NCBI RefSeq assembly: GCF_000213175.1
Contig: NW_009799100.1
Span: 5,617,183-5,681,182, forward strand
Reading direction: 5' to 3'
DNA from: Neurospora tetrasperma FGSC 2508
Taxonomy: Eukaryota > Ascomycota > Sordariomycetes > Sordariales > Sordariaceae
DNA: 64,000 bases
Positions 42,281-54,119 of this stretch are shown in pieces (the stretch's first letter is position 1; each line of letters begins with the position of its first letter). The notes under the pieces are model-generated. The model was not told the origin of the DNA. It did not search any database and saw only the letters and a program-made list of their open reading frames with translations. A program made the position numbers and the translations under genes.

Positions 42281-43000
42281 TTACCAAGGCACATTCTCCC
42301 CCCTATAGTTAAAGAACTTGCCGTTGTCCTCGTCCTTCAACCCCTGCAGAACCTTCAACTGCCCGGCCACGCTCTCCTCCGGGCTCAGCATCGCTCCGTC
42401 ACCACCCATGTCCGTCTTGACCCACCCCGGACACATCACGATCACCACGGCACCCTTCAAGCCCGCCTTTCTGAGGTCGGTCGCCAGATGGGCATTCAAC
42501 ATGTTCAACGCGGCCTTGCTGATCGAGTACCCCGTGGCCCGTCCCAAGCCGCTCAGCGACATTTGCACACTGCCCAGCGTAGAGCTCATGTTCTGCACCC
42601 TGACGTTCTCGCTCAACAGGCCCTGCTGGAGGAGGAACTCGAGCAGCTTTGCGGGACCGAGGACGTTGGTCTTGATGGTGTCCAGCAAGTCATCGGGGGC
42701 CAGCTGCAACGACGAGTTCTGCTCGGAGAGGTTGACGCCGGCATTGTTGATGACGTAGTCGATCTTGGTGTCTCCGAGAGTGGAGCGGGCGGTCTTGGCG
42801 AAATCGCGGATGGAGGAGAGCGACGAGGTGTCGCATTCGAGGATGTGGGTTTTCTCGCTGGCGAGGGATTTCAGGGAGGAGTGGTCCTTGGAGAGGTTGC
42901 GGACGAGAGCGAGAACGGTGTTCTCTGGGGACTGGGTGAGCTGGCGAACGATTTCGAGGCCGATGCCGCGGTTGGAGCCGGTGACGACGTAGGTGGGCAT
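42281..43000 (-). CDS. Short-chain dehydrogenase/reductase
   Basis: An intron-less gene of 239 aa, the normal length for a classical SDR. It has the cofactor motif TGSNRGIG (residues 7-14), D in LECDTSS, NNAG in YVINNAGV, catalytic Ser in QNMSSTLGS and the YSISK catalytic pair, then CPGWVKTDMGG after strand 6. The group resembles small CsgA/carbonyl-reductase-like enzymes that use NAD(P)H; the substrate is unknown. It is cytosolic, with no targeting sequence. Confidence 0.92.
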   Translation of the reverse strand: MPTYVVTGSNRGIGLEIVRQLTQSPENTVLALVRNLSKDHSSLKSLASEKTHILECDTSSLSSIRDFAKTARSTLGDTKIDYVINNAGVNLSEQNSSLQLAPDDLLDTIKTNVLGPAKLLEFLLQQGLLSENVRVQNMSSTLGSVQMSLSGLGRATGYSISKAALNMLNAHLATDLRKAGLKGAVVIVMCPGWVKTDMGGDGAMLSPEESVAGQLKVLQGLKDEDNGKFFNYRGENVPW

Positions 43001-43713
43001 TTTGTGTAGGTAGTGGATGGGTCTTCTCAGTGGTGGTTGAGTTTGTTGTCAATGTCAATGGCAAAAAAAGTCGAGAAACAAGGAGATGCTCGGAGCTTCT
43101 TATACTTACCTCGAAACATGGTTTATAAGCAAGAACGACCGGCACGATGGACCGGATCTACATCTACGGAGGGGTAGACAAGGACAGGACTCGCTTACAA
43201 AACAGGGGTAAAGCGGTCCGTGCCAACCCGGCACCAGCGACTCATGGTTCTGTCCCGCGAAACCCTTGTGATACTTGGCTGAATAATGCTGATGATGATG
43301 GAATCTAGAATGATCCATGATGCTATGTTCGAGTTGTTGTTGTTGTTGTATGTACAGAGAAAAGTGATTAAAGAGTGTAGTTGTTTCCCCCCACGCGCCT
43401 CAATGCAGTGTTGTTTCCCAGTGCCAGTGTCAGTGCCCCCCATTCACCCCTTTGCCTTCCAGTCCCCAGACTCCTTCCCAACCCCCACCCAAATCCCCCC
43501 AAGCCGCCCCCGTCCCCTTCACACCCCTTAACTCCATCTTTCCCTTATCCCCGTATCCCTAACTCCGTGTTCCCCTCTACTCCACAAACCCCGGGCTCTC
43601 CTCGCACTGCTCCCCATCCTGGCACTGTTTCTCTCATCTCAGTCTGCCACATGTTAGCCATGCATTCTTCCAAGCATTCCTCCCCAGACACCTAAACTCA
43701 CCGAAATCATGAC
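43001..43713. other. Intergenic, low-complexity C-rich stretch
   Basis: Contains GTTGTTGTTGTTGT (43336-43350) and a C-rich stretch (43430-43530). No gene is seen. Confidence 0.4.
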
Positions 43714-44088
43714 TTAGAGCTTCCAGGGGCAGGTAGCCTTGTAGGCCTTGATGCCACCCTCGGGGTTCCAGCAGCCACCGGAGCCGGACACGATACCGCT
43801 GTCAGAGCAGTCGTAGGTGGAGTAGACGGTGAGCTGGCACTTGGGGTCGAAGAACTCGACGTCGATGGACTGGAAGACGGCGCCAGCGTAGAAGGTGCGG
43901 CAGTGGTTGCTCTCCGTGTTGGCAGGGAACTCGATGGCGGGATACTTGATGTGGTCAATGGGGCACTGGCGCTCGAGGCCAAAGGTGACCTTGCCCATAA
44001 CCTCGGTGTACTGGTTGCTGGTGGGGGCGGCGGAGACGGAGCTGACGGCCGCGGCGGCGAGGAGAGAGATGGTGGTGAGGAACTGCAT
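43714..44088 (-). CDS. Small secreted cysteine-containing protein
   Basis: A 124-aa frame, intron-less, with an N-terminal signal peptide (MQFLTTISLLAAAAVSSVSA, cleavage likely after SAAP). The mature part has six Cys (RQCPIDH, NHCRTFY, PKCQLTV, YDCSDSG, GGCWNPEGG, TCPWKL), enough for three disulfides. It is one of many fungal secreted proteins without a recognised family. The leader contains TTGTTGTTG-type repeats on the plus strand. Its role (wall, defence or interaction) is unknown. Confidence 0.8.
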   Translation of the reverse strand: MQFLTTISLLAAAAVSSVSAAPTSNQYTEVMGKVTFGLERQCPIDHIKYPAIEFPANTESNHCRTFYAGAVFQSIDVEFFDPKCQLTVYSTYDCSDSGIVSGSGGCWNPEGGIKAYKATCPWKL

Positions 44089-44774
44089 TTTGGCGGTGGT
44101 TTGGTAAAGGAGTGTGGTGAAGTTGGTTTGGTTTGGTGAGTTGTTGTTGTTTGTTGTTGTTGTTGTGATGATGAGGAGAAAAGATGGCCAGAGAAGAAAA
44201 AGGATGGAGGTTCTTATAGATGTTTGTGATCGTCAAGATTGACAGATTCTCGACATGGATGCATCTTCTCCAGGTCTCAACGTCCTTTTCCCCTGAAAGC
44301 CATTCCGCTTGCGTGGCCGATCGTCGTTGAGGCTCAAAACGACTGTTGCTATTTTGGCCACCTGAACATCCGGACCATGTGGTGATATGATGTGTGGGGT
44401 CCATGCTTGTTTCGCTTGGGGAGTGATGTGCATGAGCTAGAATCGCTAGAAGGTCAAGCGAACAACTTGGCGCCAATGCACTGACCATCAGCTGCTGTCA
44501 TGGATATAGCTTCTCGGAGTATTTCATGATGGTGCAATTACCTCCTTTGCACACCGCGTACACCGCCAGCTAGTAATGGCGAACTTGGCGAAAGGGGAGC
44601 TAAAAGGGGGGGTCAACAACCACCAGACAGTGCAAATTGGCAATCCCGTAGGAAGAGAGATCGGCAGACGAGGAATGACATGAATTCCATGAACGCTCGC
44701 TAAAAGGAAGGCATGCTATAACAAGAACGCTAGCTATAGAAAGAAAATGACCATGATGTCGGGTATGTCAAAAG
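44089..44774. other. Intergenic, no supported gene
   Basis: Upstream region of the small secreted protein, then the 3' flank of the kinase-fold gene. No gene or motif is seen beyond simple repeats at 44140-44170. Confidence 0.4.
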
Positions 44775-46625
44775 TCAGTAGATTTTGGTGATGGAAAACC
44801 GTGGCCGTTGATTTTCCGTCCCGCGCTTCGGGCTCAATGTCGCCGTTGTTTTTATTGTTGTTATTCCCGGCGTTGTTCTGGAGTCTGTCGGCCCCGAAGT
44901 AGTCGACGCATTCGAATCCTTTCTCCCCGCCACACCCCCTCTCAACACATCCCCCAACCTGACAAACTCCTTACCTTCTACCGCATCCACCCATTGTTCG
45001 ATTCTCTTCAAGTACAAGCCCTGCGCGCACTTAGCTACCGCGCCCAGAAAGTCCACCTTGAGCGCGGCCTCTTCGACTTCCGCATCCCACCCGTGACCCA
45101 TCAACTGGCCCATCCTGGCGCTGTAAACCCTCCTCAACTGCGTCTGCTCGTATTCCATTAGGTGTATCCAGTACAGTTCCGTCTTTCCTTCGTTGTCCGG
45201 AACATCCTCCATGCCACCATCCTGTCCTTCCTCCGAGGCCTCCTCGTCACTAAACACATCGGCATACCGGCTCCGGTGCGGCTCCTCTTCGCGCTCAACA
45301 CCGCCGCGCAGGAACTCGGGGAACTGTGTGGATACCCACCGCGGCATCGTCGACACGCATTCCCAGTCCACGACACCCGTGATGCGCCCGTTTTCGTCGA
45401 CGAGGATGTTATCGAGTGACAGGGAGTCGCCGTGCCAAAGGACTGTACGCTCTGGTGGGTGCACAAGCTGCGGGAAGAGTTTGTGCAAGAGGCGGGCTAA
45501 CTTGCGGGCGACTCGAGTAACTCCTTCTGCTGATTCCCTTTTCTCGCGGTCTGTATCGTCGGGGATTCTGGGCGGTGGCTGAGCAAGAGTAGCGCTGTGC
45601 TCCTTGATGATGACGTTGAGGTACGACCTAAGCCAGTCATGGCTTGATTGGAACGGCCCTCTCGACACCGGATAATGCCAACGCTCCCCCGTAAAGAACA
45701 CTGGAGAGACCATAGGCCCAGGCTCGGGCATCATCAGGTCCACATAGTCGCTCTCTCCCCTGGAGGTAGCTCCCAGCGTGCCTATTCCCCTAAATCCCGA
45801 ATCCGTCATGTTTCCGCACCTCGACAGCTGCGCCTGGAACTCGGCCATCCTGCCCACCAATCTCTCTTTCTGCCGCATGTTCATCTTCCTCCATCGCAAA
45901 TGCGCCGGTTGTCCTTCCAACAGCTCCATCAAGATCCACTCGAACCCAATCTCGTTATCACTCGTATCGTCATAGGCCACCACCACGGGAACAGGAATGT
46001 CGGTCTTGCACCGCACGAGCTGGAGCGAGGCAACCTCGCCTCGGGTCTTGTTGTGCGGGTCGACGGGAAGAATGACGCGCATGAGGTAGCAGCCGTGGGC
46101 TGGGGAATTTACGTGGTAGAGCTTGTTGTAGGTGCCGGAGGAGTGAAAGGTAACGACGCATTGCGAGGGGGAGGTTATTCCGAGGTGGCGGCGGACGACT
46201 TGGGCAATGGCGTCGATGTCGGGTTGCCGGGCCCAGCGGGGCTCGATGTCGAGACCGGCGGACTCCCAGAAGAGGCCGGAACGGCTTGTGTCTTGAATGG
46301 GTGTTGTTGTTGTTGAGGCGGTGCCGGCGGCGGTTTCTTTGGGTCTGGTTTTTGAATCTCTCGCGTTTGATGCTGTGGACGTCGCAGTCGAGACACTGGA
46401 GACGACGGACGACTTTGCGCTCGCTGTGCGGAGGGTTATGAATTGCGGCTGGACTTTTTGGGGTGGCATCCTGCCGAATTGATACCAGCCGTACCCGTAG
46501 TCGGCATCGGTGTAGGTGGTGGTCGCGGTGCAGGTGTAGGTTCGGGCCTCACATCCTGAATGATGGTTTGCCGACGAGGATGGCAGAGCGAGACGACGAA
46601 CTTGGTAGCGCATACGCCCGGCCAT
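44775..46625 (-). CDS. Aminoglycoside-phosphotransferase/choline-kinase-fold protein
   Basis: One frame of 616 aa. The kinase-like fold is recognised by VVTFHSSGTYNKLYHV and YLMRVILPVD (Lys/Arg lobe), IGFEWILMELLEGQPA (hinge), VLWHGDSLSLDNILVDENG (catalytic loop HGD...N) and ITGVVDWECVS (metal-binding D before the W-E). A Ser/Thr-rich region lies on each end. The start is uncertain. The ATG at 46625 gives an Arg-rich presequence of mitochondrial type (MAGRMRYQVRRLALPSS); the ATG at 46469 (MPPQKVQPQF) would remove 52 residues. Such proteins are expanded in Pezizomycotina and their substrates are mostly unknown. Confidence 0.85.
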   Translation of the reverse strand: MAGRMRYQVRRLALPSSSANHHSGCEARTYTCTATTTYTDADYGYGWYQFGRMPPQKVQPQFITLRTASAKSSVVSSVSTATSTASNARDSKTRPKETAAGTASTTTTPIQDTSRSGLFWESAGLDIEPRWARQPDIDAIAQVVRRHLGITSPSQCVVTFHSSGTYNKLYHVNSPAHGCYLMRVILPVDPHNKTRGEVASLQLVRCKTDIPVPVVVAYDDTSDNEIGFEWILMELLEGQPAHLRWRKMNMRQKERLVGRMAEFQAQLSRCGNMTDSGFRGIGTLGATSRGESDYVDLMMPEPGPMVSPVFFTGERWHYPVSRGPFQSSHDWLRSYLNVIIKEHSATLAQPPPRIPDDTDREKRESAEGVTRVARKLARLLHKLFPQLVHPPERTVLWHGDSLSLDNILVDENGRITGVVDWECVSTMPRWVSTQFPEFLRGGVEREEEPHRSRYADVFSDEEASEEGQDGGMEDVPDNEGKTELYWIHLMEYEQTQLRRVYSARMGQLMGHGWDAEVEEAALKVDFLGAVAKCAQGLYLKRIEQWVDAVEGKEFVRLGDVLRGGVAGRKDSNASTTSGPTDSRTTPGITTIKTTATLSPKRGTENQRPRFSITKIY

Positions 46626-47723
46626 GGCGCGGGGGTCGGGTGTGTCAGAGCCTAAAAATCGGGAGGGTGGACGGGCGCTTTCGGGGGACCATGCAGCGAA
46701 TGGCGATGGGCCACTGCAGAATCAGGGTGATGGCGTCGCGCACTTGTATAAGAGGAGGATGCTGATTGGTCGATTGGCGCTACTCTGCAGGTGAGGTCGT
46801 TTTGGAACGTCGCCGTTGAAACTGCCTCTAGGTGGACATCAAAGTCAACTTGGAATTATCATGATGGTCATGATGTCCTTCAAAACCACAGTCTCGTGAA
46901 AAAGACTTTCGCCTTCATATACCGTTTTTTCCACATACCAATGCTTCACCCTGACTAGGGAGTGGAGGGGCTGGGGAAAATCCCGGGACAGATCAATTGG
47001 CACATGAGGCGTGGAGCATGTCCATCATTCGGCACTCTCTCCGTCATCGAATGGGGACCCCGACGGCCCTTGTCGATAGCTTCCTGCAAGTCAAGAACCT
47101 GCCAGCCTGCCACGTTGAAAGACAGTGAGTGATCAAGACGGTAGTCAGACCACTGGAGGTCTATAATGGGAAGTATTGGCGGCATCGCCTTGGGATAGGC
47201 TGAGAGACACCCAATGACAACATACACTATCAGGAATGTAAACAAGAAAAAAGTAAACAAAAGGTGTCGTCGAGAGGAAAGACAGCCATCCCTTGCTGTC
47301 ATGTCGCGGACTCTAGGTTCGGCCCGCAACGGCTGGGATAGGGGGACTGAGACATGCGATGAATTGTCTCACAACTGAACCGCTCCATGATTCAGATGAA
47401 CACTTGCGATGTTCGGGATGTCTTCCACTTCCTAGGTGCCTCTAGTAGTCTAGAGGTAGTCGGCAATCTCTTCAATTGTGACGTCAATCAATCACGTCGC
47501 GGATCGCGGCCCGAGGCATGTTAGTGTAGCATGAGGTCTCAGCGCACTTTACGCAGTACCTCACTGCTGTACACTAGCGGGCGCCTGTAAGTGCCATCCC
47601 AGGCCCCGCTCGGGGAACCACTCCGACCTCTCACTACGGCTGAATCCGTCTCTCTCCCTCTCGTGCAATTCATCAACAATTGAAGCCAACAACGCAGCTC
47701 CGGCCAGCAGACATCATCACAAC
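46626..47723. other. Intergenic region
   Basis: A minus-strand frame of 124 codons (46955-47329) includes a hydrophobic run (LLFTFFLFTFLIVYVVIG), but nothing else supports a gene. A weak GTTAGT-type block occurs near 47520. The last 100 bp are the leader of the hydrolase gene. Confidence 0.4.
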
Positions 47724-49099
47724 ATGTCCAACAACTCTGCCTTCAACTTTTCTCCTCCAGGGCCCCAGCGCCCCATAATTTCTCCTCCTCCTACCACTAC
47801 GGCCTCGACACTGCCGAACACCGCAACACTCGCCTCCATCGGCCCGCGCATCCCTACCGTCGGGTCCCGCGCTCGCGATCTCCACTACTCCATCCGCGAC
47901 TTTCTCTCCACCCACCCACTCCTCGAGCTCGGTGGCCAAGAACACTTTTCTGTTGAGCGACGTCGCCATCAAGACGTGTTTGGCCTCCACGCCTTACCCA
48001 AGGATAAAATCCATCCGATTGACGACGTCGAGTTTACTGCCATCCGAGGACCCCATGGGACCATTCCTGTTCGCGTGCTGTACCCAACTTCGGGAAAGGA
48101 CAACCGCAACAAAGGAAAAGCAGGGGCCTTGATATACTTCCATGGAGGTGGATATACGGTAGGATCGGTAGACGAGTTTGAGAACGGACTGCGGCTGGTC
48201 GCCGAGGAGTCAGGCTGTCAGGTCTACGTGGTGGAGTACAGACTGGCGCCCGAGTTCAAGTACCCGGTGCAATTGGATGAGTATTCGGCCGTGATCGACT
48301 GGGTGCAGGGCGAGGGAGGGAAGACAAGGGGAGTCCATCCTGAAAAGGTAGTAGGTGGAGGGGATTCGGCTGGCGGGAACATGACAGCAGCCATCTGTTT
48401 GAGGAGGATGGATGAAGGGCGAAAGCCACTGGCTGGGCAGGTGTTGCTGTATCCCGAGGCAAGACTGCCGTTTGATACGCCGGCCGCGACAGAGAACAAT
48501 TCCGGTCTTTACCTGGAATGCAACGGCATCTTTGGCTTTGCGAGCAATTACCTTCCACGGTCCGAAGGCCAGTCGTCTATCTCAGTCTTCTTCTGCCATC
48601 CATCTAACCCATTGCTCTTCCAGACATCTCCCCCCAAAACCGTTACGTCTCGCCCGGTATGCAATCCGTCGAGGACCTCCGTGGTCAACCACCCGCCGCC
48701 GTGTTCACCTCTGGCTACGACCCCCTGCGAGACGTCGGCTGCGAATACGCAAGCAAGCTGTCACAAGCTGGAGTACCGACTCGCTGGCGTCACTATGACA
48801 ACCTCACCCATGGCTGGCTCCAGATGACGGCGTGGTCGGAAGTGGCAGAGCAGGCTGTCAAGGATGTTTCGCACGAGGTCAAGAGGCTGGTTTTTGCGGC
48901 GATTGATACACATACGCTCAAAGGTCCTCAGGGCCAATTACCAGTTGACAGGCTCAATGTGCGTGACTTTACGTTGGCCAATTCGCAGCGCGGGCAGAGC
49001 GGTGATCGGCCAACCACTAGAGCCGCTCGCACCACTCGCGTTACCACCCCCTTCAAAATTAACACATTCAGCAAGCCGCGAAATCGTTTGGTGGATTAG
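47724..49099 (+). CDS. Alpha/beta hydrolase, hormone-sensitive-lipase/arylacetamide-deacetylase family
   Basis: An esterase-type fold. Oxyanion-hole motif HGGG is at residues 140-143 (IYFHGGGYTVGS), nucleophile Ser is near 215 in GGGDSAGGNM, acid is in SGYDPLRDVG and His is in DNLTHGWLQ. Exon 1 is 47724-48567, exon 2 is 48624-49099 (439 aa). The joint is unusual: phase and homology (NYLPR...DISPQNRYVSPG) require an exon end after GAAG, leaving a GC donor (GCCAGT) with a normal CTAAC branch and CAG acceptor. The nearest GT (48560) gives the wrong phase. Alternatives are a frameshift or a sequence error. The basic C-terminal tail (TTRAARTTRVTTPF) is extra to the fold. Substrate unknown. Confidence 0.8.
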
Positions 49100-49667
49100 C
49101 CTCGAAACGGAGCCAAGGCATCTGCACTTGTGTCAACTAGGTTCAAACGTGGAACAGCGGTAATGACAAGTTTGCAGGCTTGAGATGATCGGGTGGGAGC
49201 ATATCTACTGTTTACATCTGAGACGTTTGGTCCCATCTCTCCACCTTAGTCTCGACCTGTATCTCATCTTCAGCGTAGCATTGGAGATGTTAGTGCGCGG
49301 TACGGTTCTTGACAGGCCTTGCAGGCTAACTCGGTGATGACTGATGACATTCCGTAGATCCCGTATTCCACGAAAGCTACGCCAAATCAAGACTTCCCAG
49401 CAACCAATCGTTCTTGTAGTGTGATGGCGCCTTCAATCGGATCGGACCCGCGCGTCGTTCCACGTCAGCTTCGACTCGTCACATCCAGGCAACAACCGTT
49501 CCAACATCCCCACTACAACCAGTCAGATGTCACTGTATCTTCAGGGGCTACCAAACAAACACGCTTCCCCGCAATCCCAACCTCCCGTCCCATCTTCCTG
49601 GCCAAATCTTAAAAGACACCACACATCATCCTCTTCTCCTCTGTTCATTTCCACGGCCAACATCAAG
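49100..49667. other. Intergenic, leader of the AAA gene
   Basis: No gene is seen. The frame continues upstream from 49668 as Ser/Pro-rich leader, which I treat as untranslated. Confidence 0.4.
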
Positions 49668-51201
49668 ATGGAACCCAACATGGACCACCCTCACCACCCT
49701 CCTCCCGGTCACGGCCACCCACCGCCTCAACATGGGCACTATGAAAGGACAACCGCTGAATTCTTCAACCACGCCTCGGCCCGGCGCATCGACACACAAT
49801 GCGTCATCGCCACCACCCTCAAAAGGGAATATCCCAACCTCGAACTAACCATCGCGCCCATTTACTCGGTCAACCTTCTCGGCTTCGCTGCGGCCGGCCA
49901 CGCCACCATCACCCCGCTCACCGAAGACCTCTGCTCCTCCGCCAACAAATACCCCACCAGCCTGTCCACAACATCCTACGTCCCGCCCGCCCGACGCATC
50001 GACAACTCCCCCGGCTTCTTGGTCAAAGACATCATCTTTGCCAAGTACCTCCTCAAATGGCAATCCAAGGAATTCATCCTGTACATCGTCGACGGGCGCG
50101 ACGGCGCCTCGGCCTACCCGCACCTGAAGAACAACTACATCCTGGCTCCGTCGACGCACCTCTCCGAGTCCCTGTTGTTGGCCGCCGGGAAATGGTCCGA
50201 CTCGCTGCTGAATGAGATTTGGGTATATGATCACGGACGGTGGGAGAAGAGTCGGGAGTTGTGGGAGAGTATCCAGGGAGCAAGCTGGGAGAATGTGATT
50301 TTGGATGGAGACATGAAGGAGGCCCTTATCCAGGATCACTTGAATTTCTTTGAGAGCAAGGAGACGTACAAAAAGTTGAAGGTGCCATGGAAGAGGGGAG
50401 TCATTTACTGGGGCCCGCCGGGGAACGGAAAGACGATCAGTATCAAGGCCATGATGAAGACGTTGTTGGATCGGGAGGATAGCGTGCCGAGCTTGTATGT
50501 GAGGAGTTTGGTTTCGGTGAGTTCCTTTTCTCCATCCGTCTGCACGCAGCATGAAATGGGGGCGCTAACAGACGTAGTACGCCGGCCCTGAATACGCCCT
50601 CTCGCAAATCTTCCAAAAAGCCCGCCAGTTCGCCCCCTGCTACCTCATCTTTGAAGACCTCGACTCCCTCGTCACCGACAACGTGCGCTCCTACTTCCTC
50701 AACGAAGTCGACGGCCTCAAATCCAACGACGGCATCTTCATGATTGGATCCACCAACCACTTGGAACGGCTCGATCCAGGCATCTCCAAGCGTCCTTCGC
50801 GGTTCGATCGCAAGTACCTCTTCCCCAACCCAGACCTCAAGCAGAGAGTCGCGTACTGCAAGTTCTGGCAGAACAAGCTAAAGGGAAACGAGACGATTGA
50901 GTTTCCGGATGTCTTGACCCAGAAGATTGCCGAGATCACGGATGACTTCAGCTTTGCGTACATCCAGGAAGCCTTTGTGGCGAGTTTGTTGACTATTGCG
51001 AGGGATTCCAAGGAGAAGGAGGAGATTTTGGCAAGGAGTGGGATCGAGGATGATTGGGAGAGGTTGACCCTTGAGGATTCGGATGGCAGTGATGATGGAG
51101 GTGACGATGGAGATGATGAGGACCTCGACAAGTATGTGCTTTGGGTGGAGATCAAGAAGCAGGTTGCTATTCTGAGGGAGGGGATTGAGCATGAGGATTA
51201 A
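49668..51201 (+). CDS. AAA ATPase, fungal BCS1-like
   Basis: Two exons, 49668-50516 and 50578-51201 (61-nt intron, GTGAGT/GCTAAC/TAG, phase 0), give 490 aa. The N-terminus is His/Pro-rich (HPHHPPPGHGHPPPQHGHY), then comes an uncharacterised domain. The AAA core has Walker A GPPGNGKT at 249-256 (preceded by VPWKRGVIYW), Walker B CYLIFEDLDSLV and sensor region IFMIGSTNHLERLDPGI, then RPSRFDRKYLFP with the Arg finger. The sequence before the core (WENVILDGDMKEALIQDHLN) is typical of the BCS1-like group. The C-terminus is acidic (DDGGDDGDDEDLD). The conserved D-E of Walker B reads E-D here. No mitochondrial presequence or N-terminal TM helix is visible, so it is probably not true BCS1. Confidence 0.88.
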
Positions 51202-51356
51202 GGGACCCCGGCCGAGGGTCGCTGAGATCGTATTAGCCATGCATTCACGTCTACTGAAAGGGTGGAATTGAAGAGTACGGGTTTACGAAAAGTCCAGCGG
51301 GCGAACTATATGATTGAGTACAGCTAAAGCATACCTCTACTGCTATTACCAAGCAA

Positions 51357-53426
51357 TTACACTGACTTTTCATTATTGACCGTATCCCCAGGCCGACCCC
51401 AATCATCCAGCAACCTCTGAAGCTCTTCGGAGGTTATCTCCATATCATTGTATTCGAAGTCAAGGCCCAGAAGCGAATCGACAAACTCGTCAGCGTTGAC
51501 TACCAAGTCCGGAACCGGAGGTGGCGTGAGAGTGTCAAGAGACTCCGACGCTGATGGTGTCGTACCCGATCCACTGCCGCTCGCCCTTGGTTTGCCGTGG
51601 GAGAAATCCACTTCTGTAGGTTGCGGTCGCGGGTCGTGTCCAGATGCTGGTGACTGTCGGTATACATCAAGTAACCTCAATTGCAGGTTTGATATGATTT
51701 CAACCAGCCGCGCCATTAAGCGCTCTCTGTTCTGGAAATCCTGGTCAGGCAAGCCTTCAAGTTCCCTTCGGACAATCGGAGGCATTTCTCTCCGCATGAA
51801 CCTCGCATAATCCTCCAATTCGCTGCCGTCTGACTCCTCATAATCTGTGAATTGAGAACTGTCAACGGTCTGGGCACATTATTGTATTCAATCACACAAG
51901 AAGCGAAGGCTTACAGGGCGATGGAATTGAGTCTTTATCGTCATCCGGAAACAAGATCATGTACATGTGACGCCATTTCTCCTCGTCTGTCATGTCACCA
52001 TGCGTCTTTTTGCGACTGAGCAGTTTCTCCTTTTGTTCCGGAGTAACACCATCAACTATACTCAAGTTTGGCTGTTTCTCGCAGGATGGATCTGTTTGGA
52101 GATGGGCAACGAGCGACTTGTTGTTCTTGTGGGTGCTCCAACAGCGCGGGCACTGGATGAGTTCGTGACGTCGGTATAAATGACTCCTAATGCGAGGTTA
52201 GCCCACAATCCGGTAAAAGACGTCGCATAATTGCCCGTGGGGATGGCATACTTGACGCGGTGAATCTCCTCCCAGCCCGGTCCTGGACAAGACGTCCACT
52301 TGGAATACTTGCGCGCATTCCTTTTGAAAAAGGGGTAAGCAAACTTCCGGCCATCGTCTACTTTCTGTCTCTTCCGTCTGCCATCGTGGTCACCGTCATC
52401 CTCGGCCGCATGCTTTCGTATTCCATTGCTTTGGTTGGTATCATTGACCGGGCGTCCGATTTCACTCCTCATAGTGTTGACAGCAAGGTGCATTGTGGGA
52501 GTAGGAGTTGAGTCGTGCAAAATGCCATTGACTTTGGTTGAAGGTTCGGGTCCATCATCGAGCTCAAGCACTGAAGGATACCATGGTACAGAGATATGAT
52601 TCGTTAGAAACCCACCAGGCAAGTTTTTGAAGAGGCGGAGGTCTTCGCTGTCTCTAGAGGTAGCCGGTACAGGGAGTTCTAATGCGGTCCATGGATCTGG
52701 CAAGCACTCGCCCGAACGCCCTTCCTTGAAAGGTTCCCCTGAAGAACCTGCGCTATACGACACATCAACACCGGAATCTCTTGACCCACTAGTGATACTC
52801 CTCTGAGGAAGAATCAAATCGGGGGGGAAGTTGACACCCTGATGCAGAATCAAAGGGGGGGAAGTGACATCGTGAATATCGAACATGAAGGGGTCGTTCT
52901 TCGAGGTAATATCGTCGAACAACGTGAGCTGCTGGAGGCAGAGCGATTCGGCGTTCTCAAGAGATTCTGGTCCAGGAAGTTCCGTATTTACAGCTGGTAT
53001 GTTGTCGCATCGTGTGGAATTGGGCAAAGATGCCCTTGGCAGAGACTGGGACGACGTCTGGTGAAAAGGCTCAGTTGATGCTCGAACAGCATTGCCTTTC
53101 GATATCCAATCCAAGTATTGGCAAAAGTGTTGCATAATGCGATTGACTGTTCTTTGCCGACGCATGGCCATGATTTCCGTACCGGTCAGAGATGTCGATG
53201 ATTCAATGTCCGAAACCACTCCACTGGTCACACTTGAGCTAGAGGTGGTCGTATAGGTGGTCTCAGGAGTAGCATTAGTGACAGCTTGGGATGGCGACGG
53301 GCTCTCGCCTTCATGGCTGAGGGACACTGGAGTTTCCGCCGTGTTGCGAGAAGGGTTTGTGTCGACAATTCCGGAAGAGGGCCTTGTACCTTCGTCCGGA
53401 ACGGTCAGTGTGTTGGGGGAGGACAT
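51357..53426 (-). CDS. Fungal C2H2-like zinc-finger protein, probable regulator
   Basis: Three exons, 53426-52252, 52186-51915 and 51844-51357 (introns 65 and 70 nt), give 644 aa. Residues 1-360 are Ser/Thr/Pro-rich and disordered, with a basic patch (GRRKRQKVDDGRK) that may be a nuclear signal. A characteristic fungal block follows: FAYPFFKRNARKYSKWTSCP, GPGWEEIHRVKSHLYRRHEL, IQCPRCWSTHKNNKSLVAHL, QTDPSC. Its Cys and His residues form two C2H2-like zinc sites spread over the exon joint, which confirms the splice. The rest is acidic and helical (MRREMPPIVRRELEGL). The third exon needs the second possible acceptor (TTCACAG) to stay in phase. Function of the family is unknown; DNA binding is inference. 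Confidence 0.85.
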
Positions 53427-54119
53427 GTTGACGCCTGGGAGATCGAGTAAGCGTGTCTGGCGTAGTGGTGAGGGCCTGCAGACAAAAAGGCGGAAGATGA
53501 TGCGCTGCAGTCAGGCAGAGAAGTGAAATTGGAGGCTACGGCGCTGAACAAAGGGTCCTCATGATGTTGGTCGGATAGATCAATGCGCAGGTGACGCTAC
53601 CGACCTATCTGTGTAGCAAGCCAGACGGGTTTGCCCAACTGCGCAAAACTATTCCATGTTCTGCCCATACAGACTCGAGAACCAATAGATTCTGGCGGAG
53701 TGTTACAGTCCAATGTTGATTCGTTGGTGAGTGCGGTTCTTGTGACAGGGGTTTGCAAAGCATCACAGAAAAATGAACGACACAACCACATTCAAGGAGA
53801 GAAATACTGGAGAGATTGGCTGAAGACTAGAAAATGCATATAGTTGAGACCAATCTTATGCATAGAATTTGAGTAATGTCCTGGACTAACAGTTCAGGGT
53901 AAATATGTACTTTTCACTGGTCTCTTCAGCTTCCACTGCGCATCGGATTGGACGTCGTAAATGATTGGCTTCCCAAATTTGAGAGCCAATAGTGGTGAGC
54001 GGACTTCGTGATCATTTTAATGAACCAATCAACAGCTGCCTTCGGTCTGTTTCAATGGGTGTCAAGCTGTGGGAAAGCGTGTCCTGAAATGATTGATGTG
54101 TTATAATACCAAGGACGAG
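53427..54119. other. Intergenic, no supported gene
   Basis: Upstream region of the zinc-finger gene and 3' side of the mannosyltransferase remnant. Nothing else is seen. Confidence 0.4.

Noticed and set aside
46955-47329. Minus-strand frame with a hydrophobic stretch
   Set aside because: One hydrophobic run only; no intron, domain or repeat support. Kept as an intergenic note.
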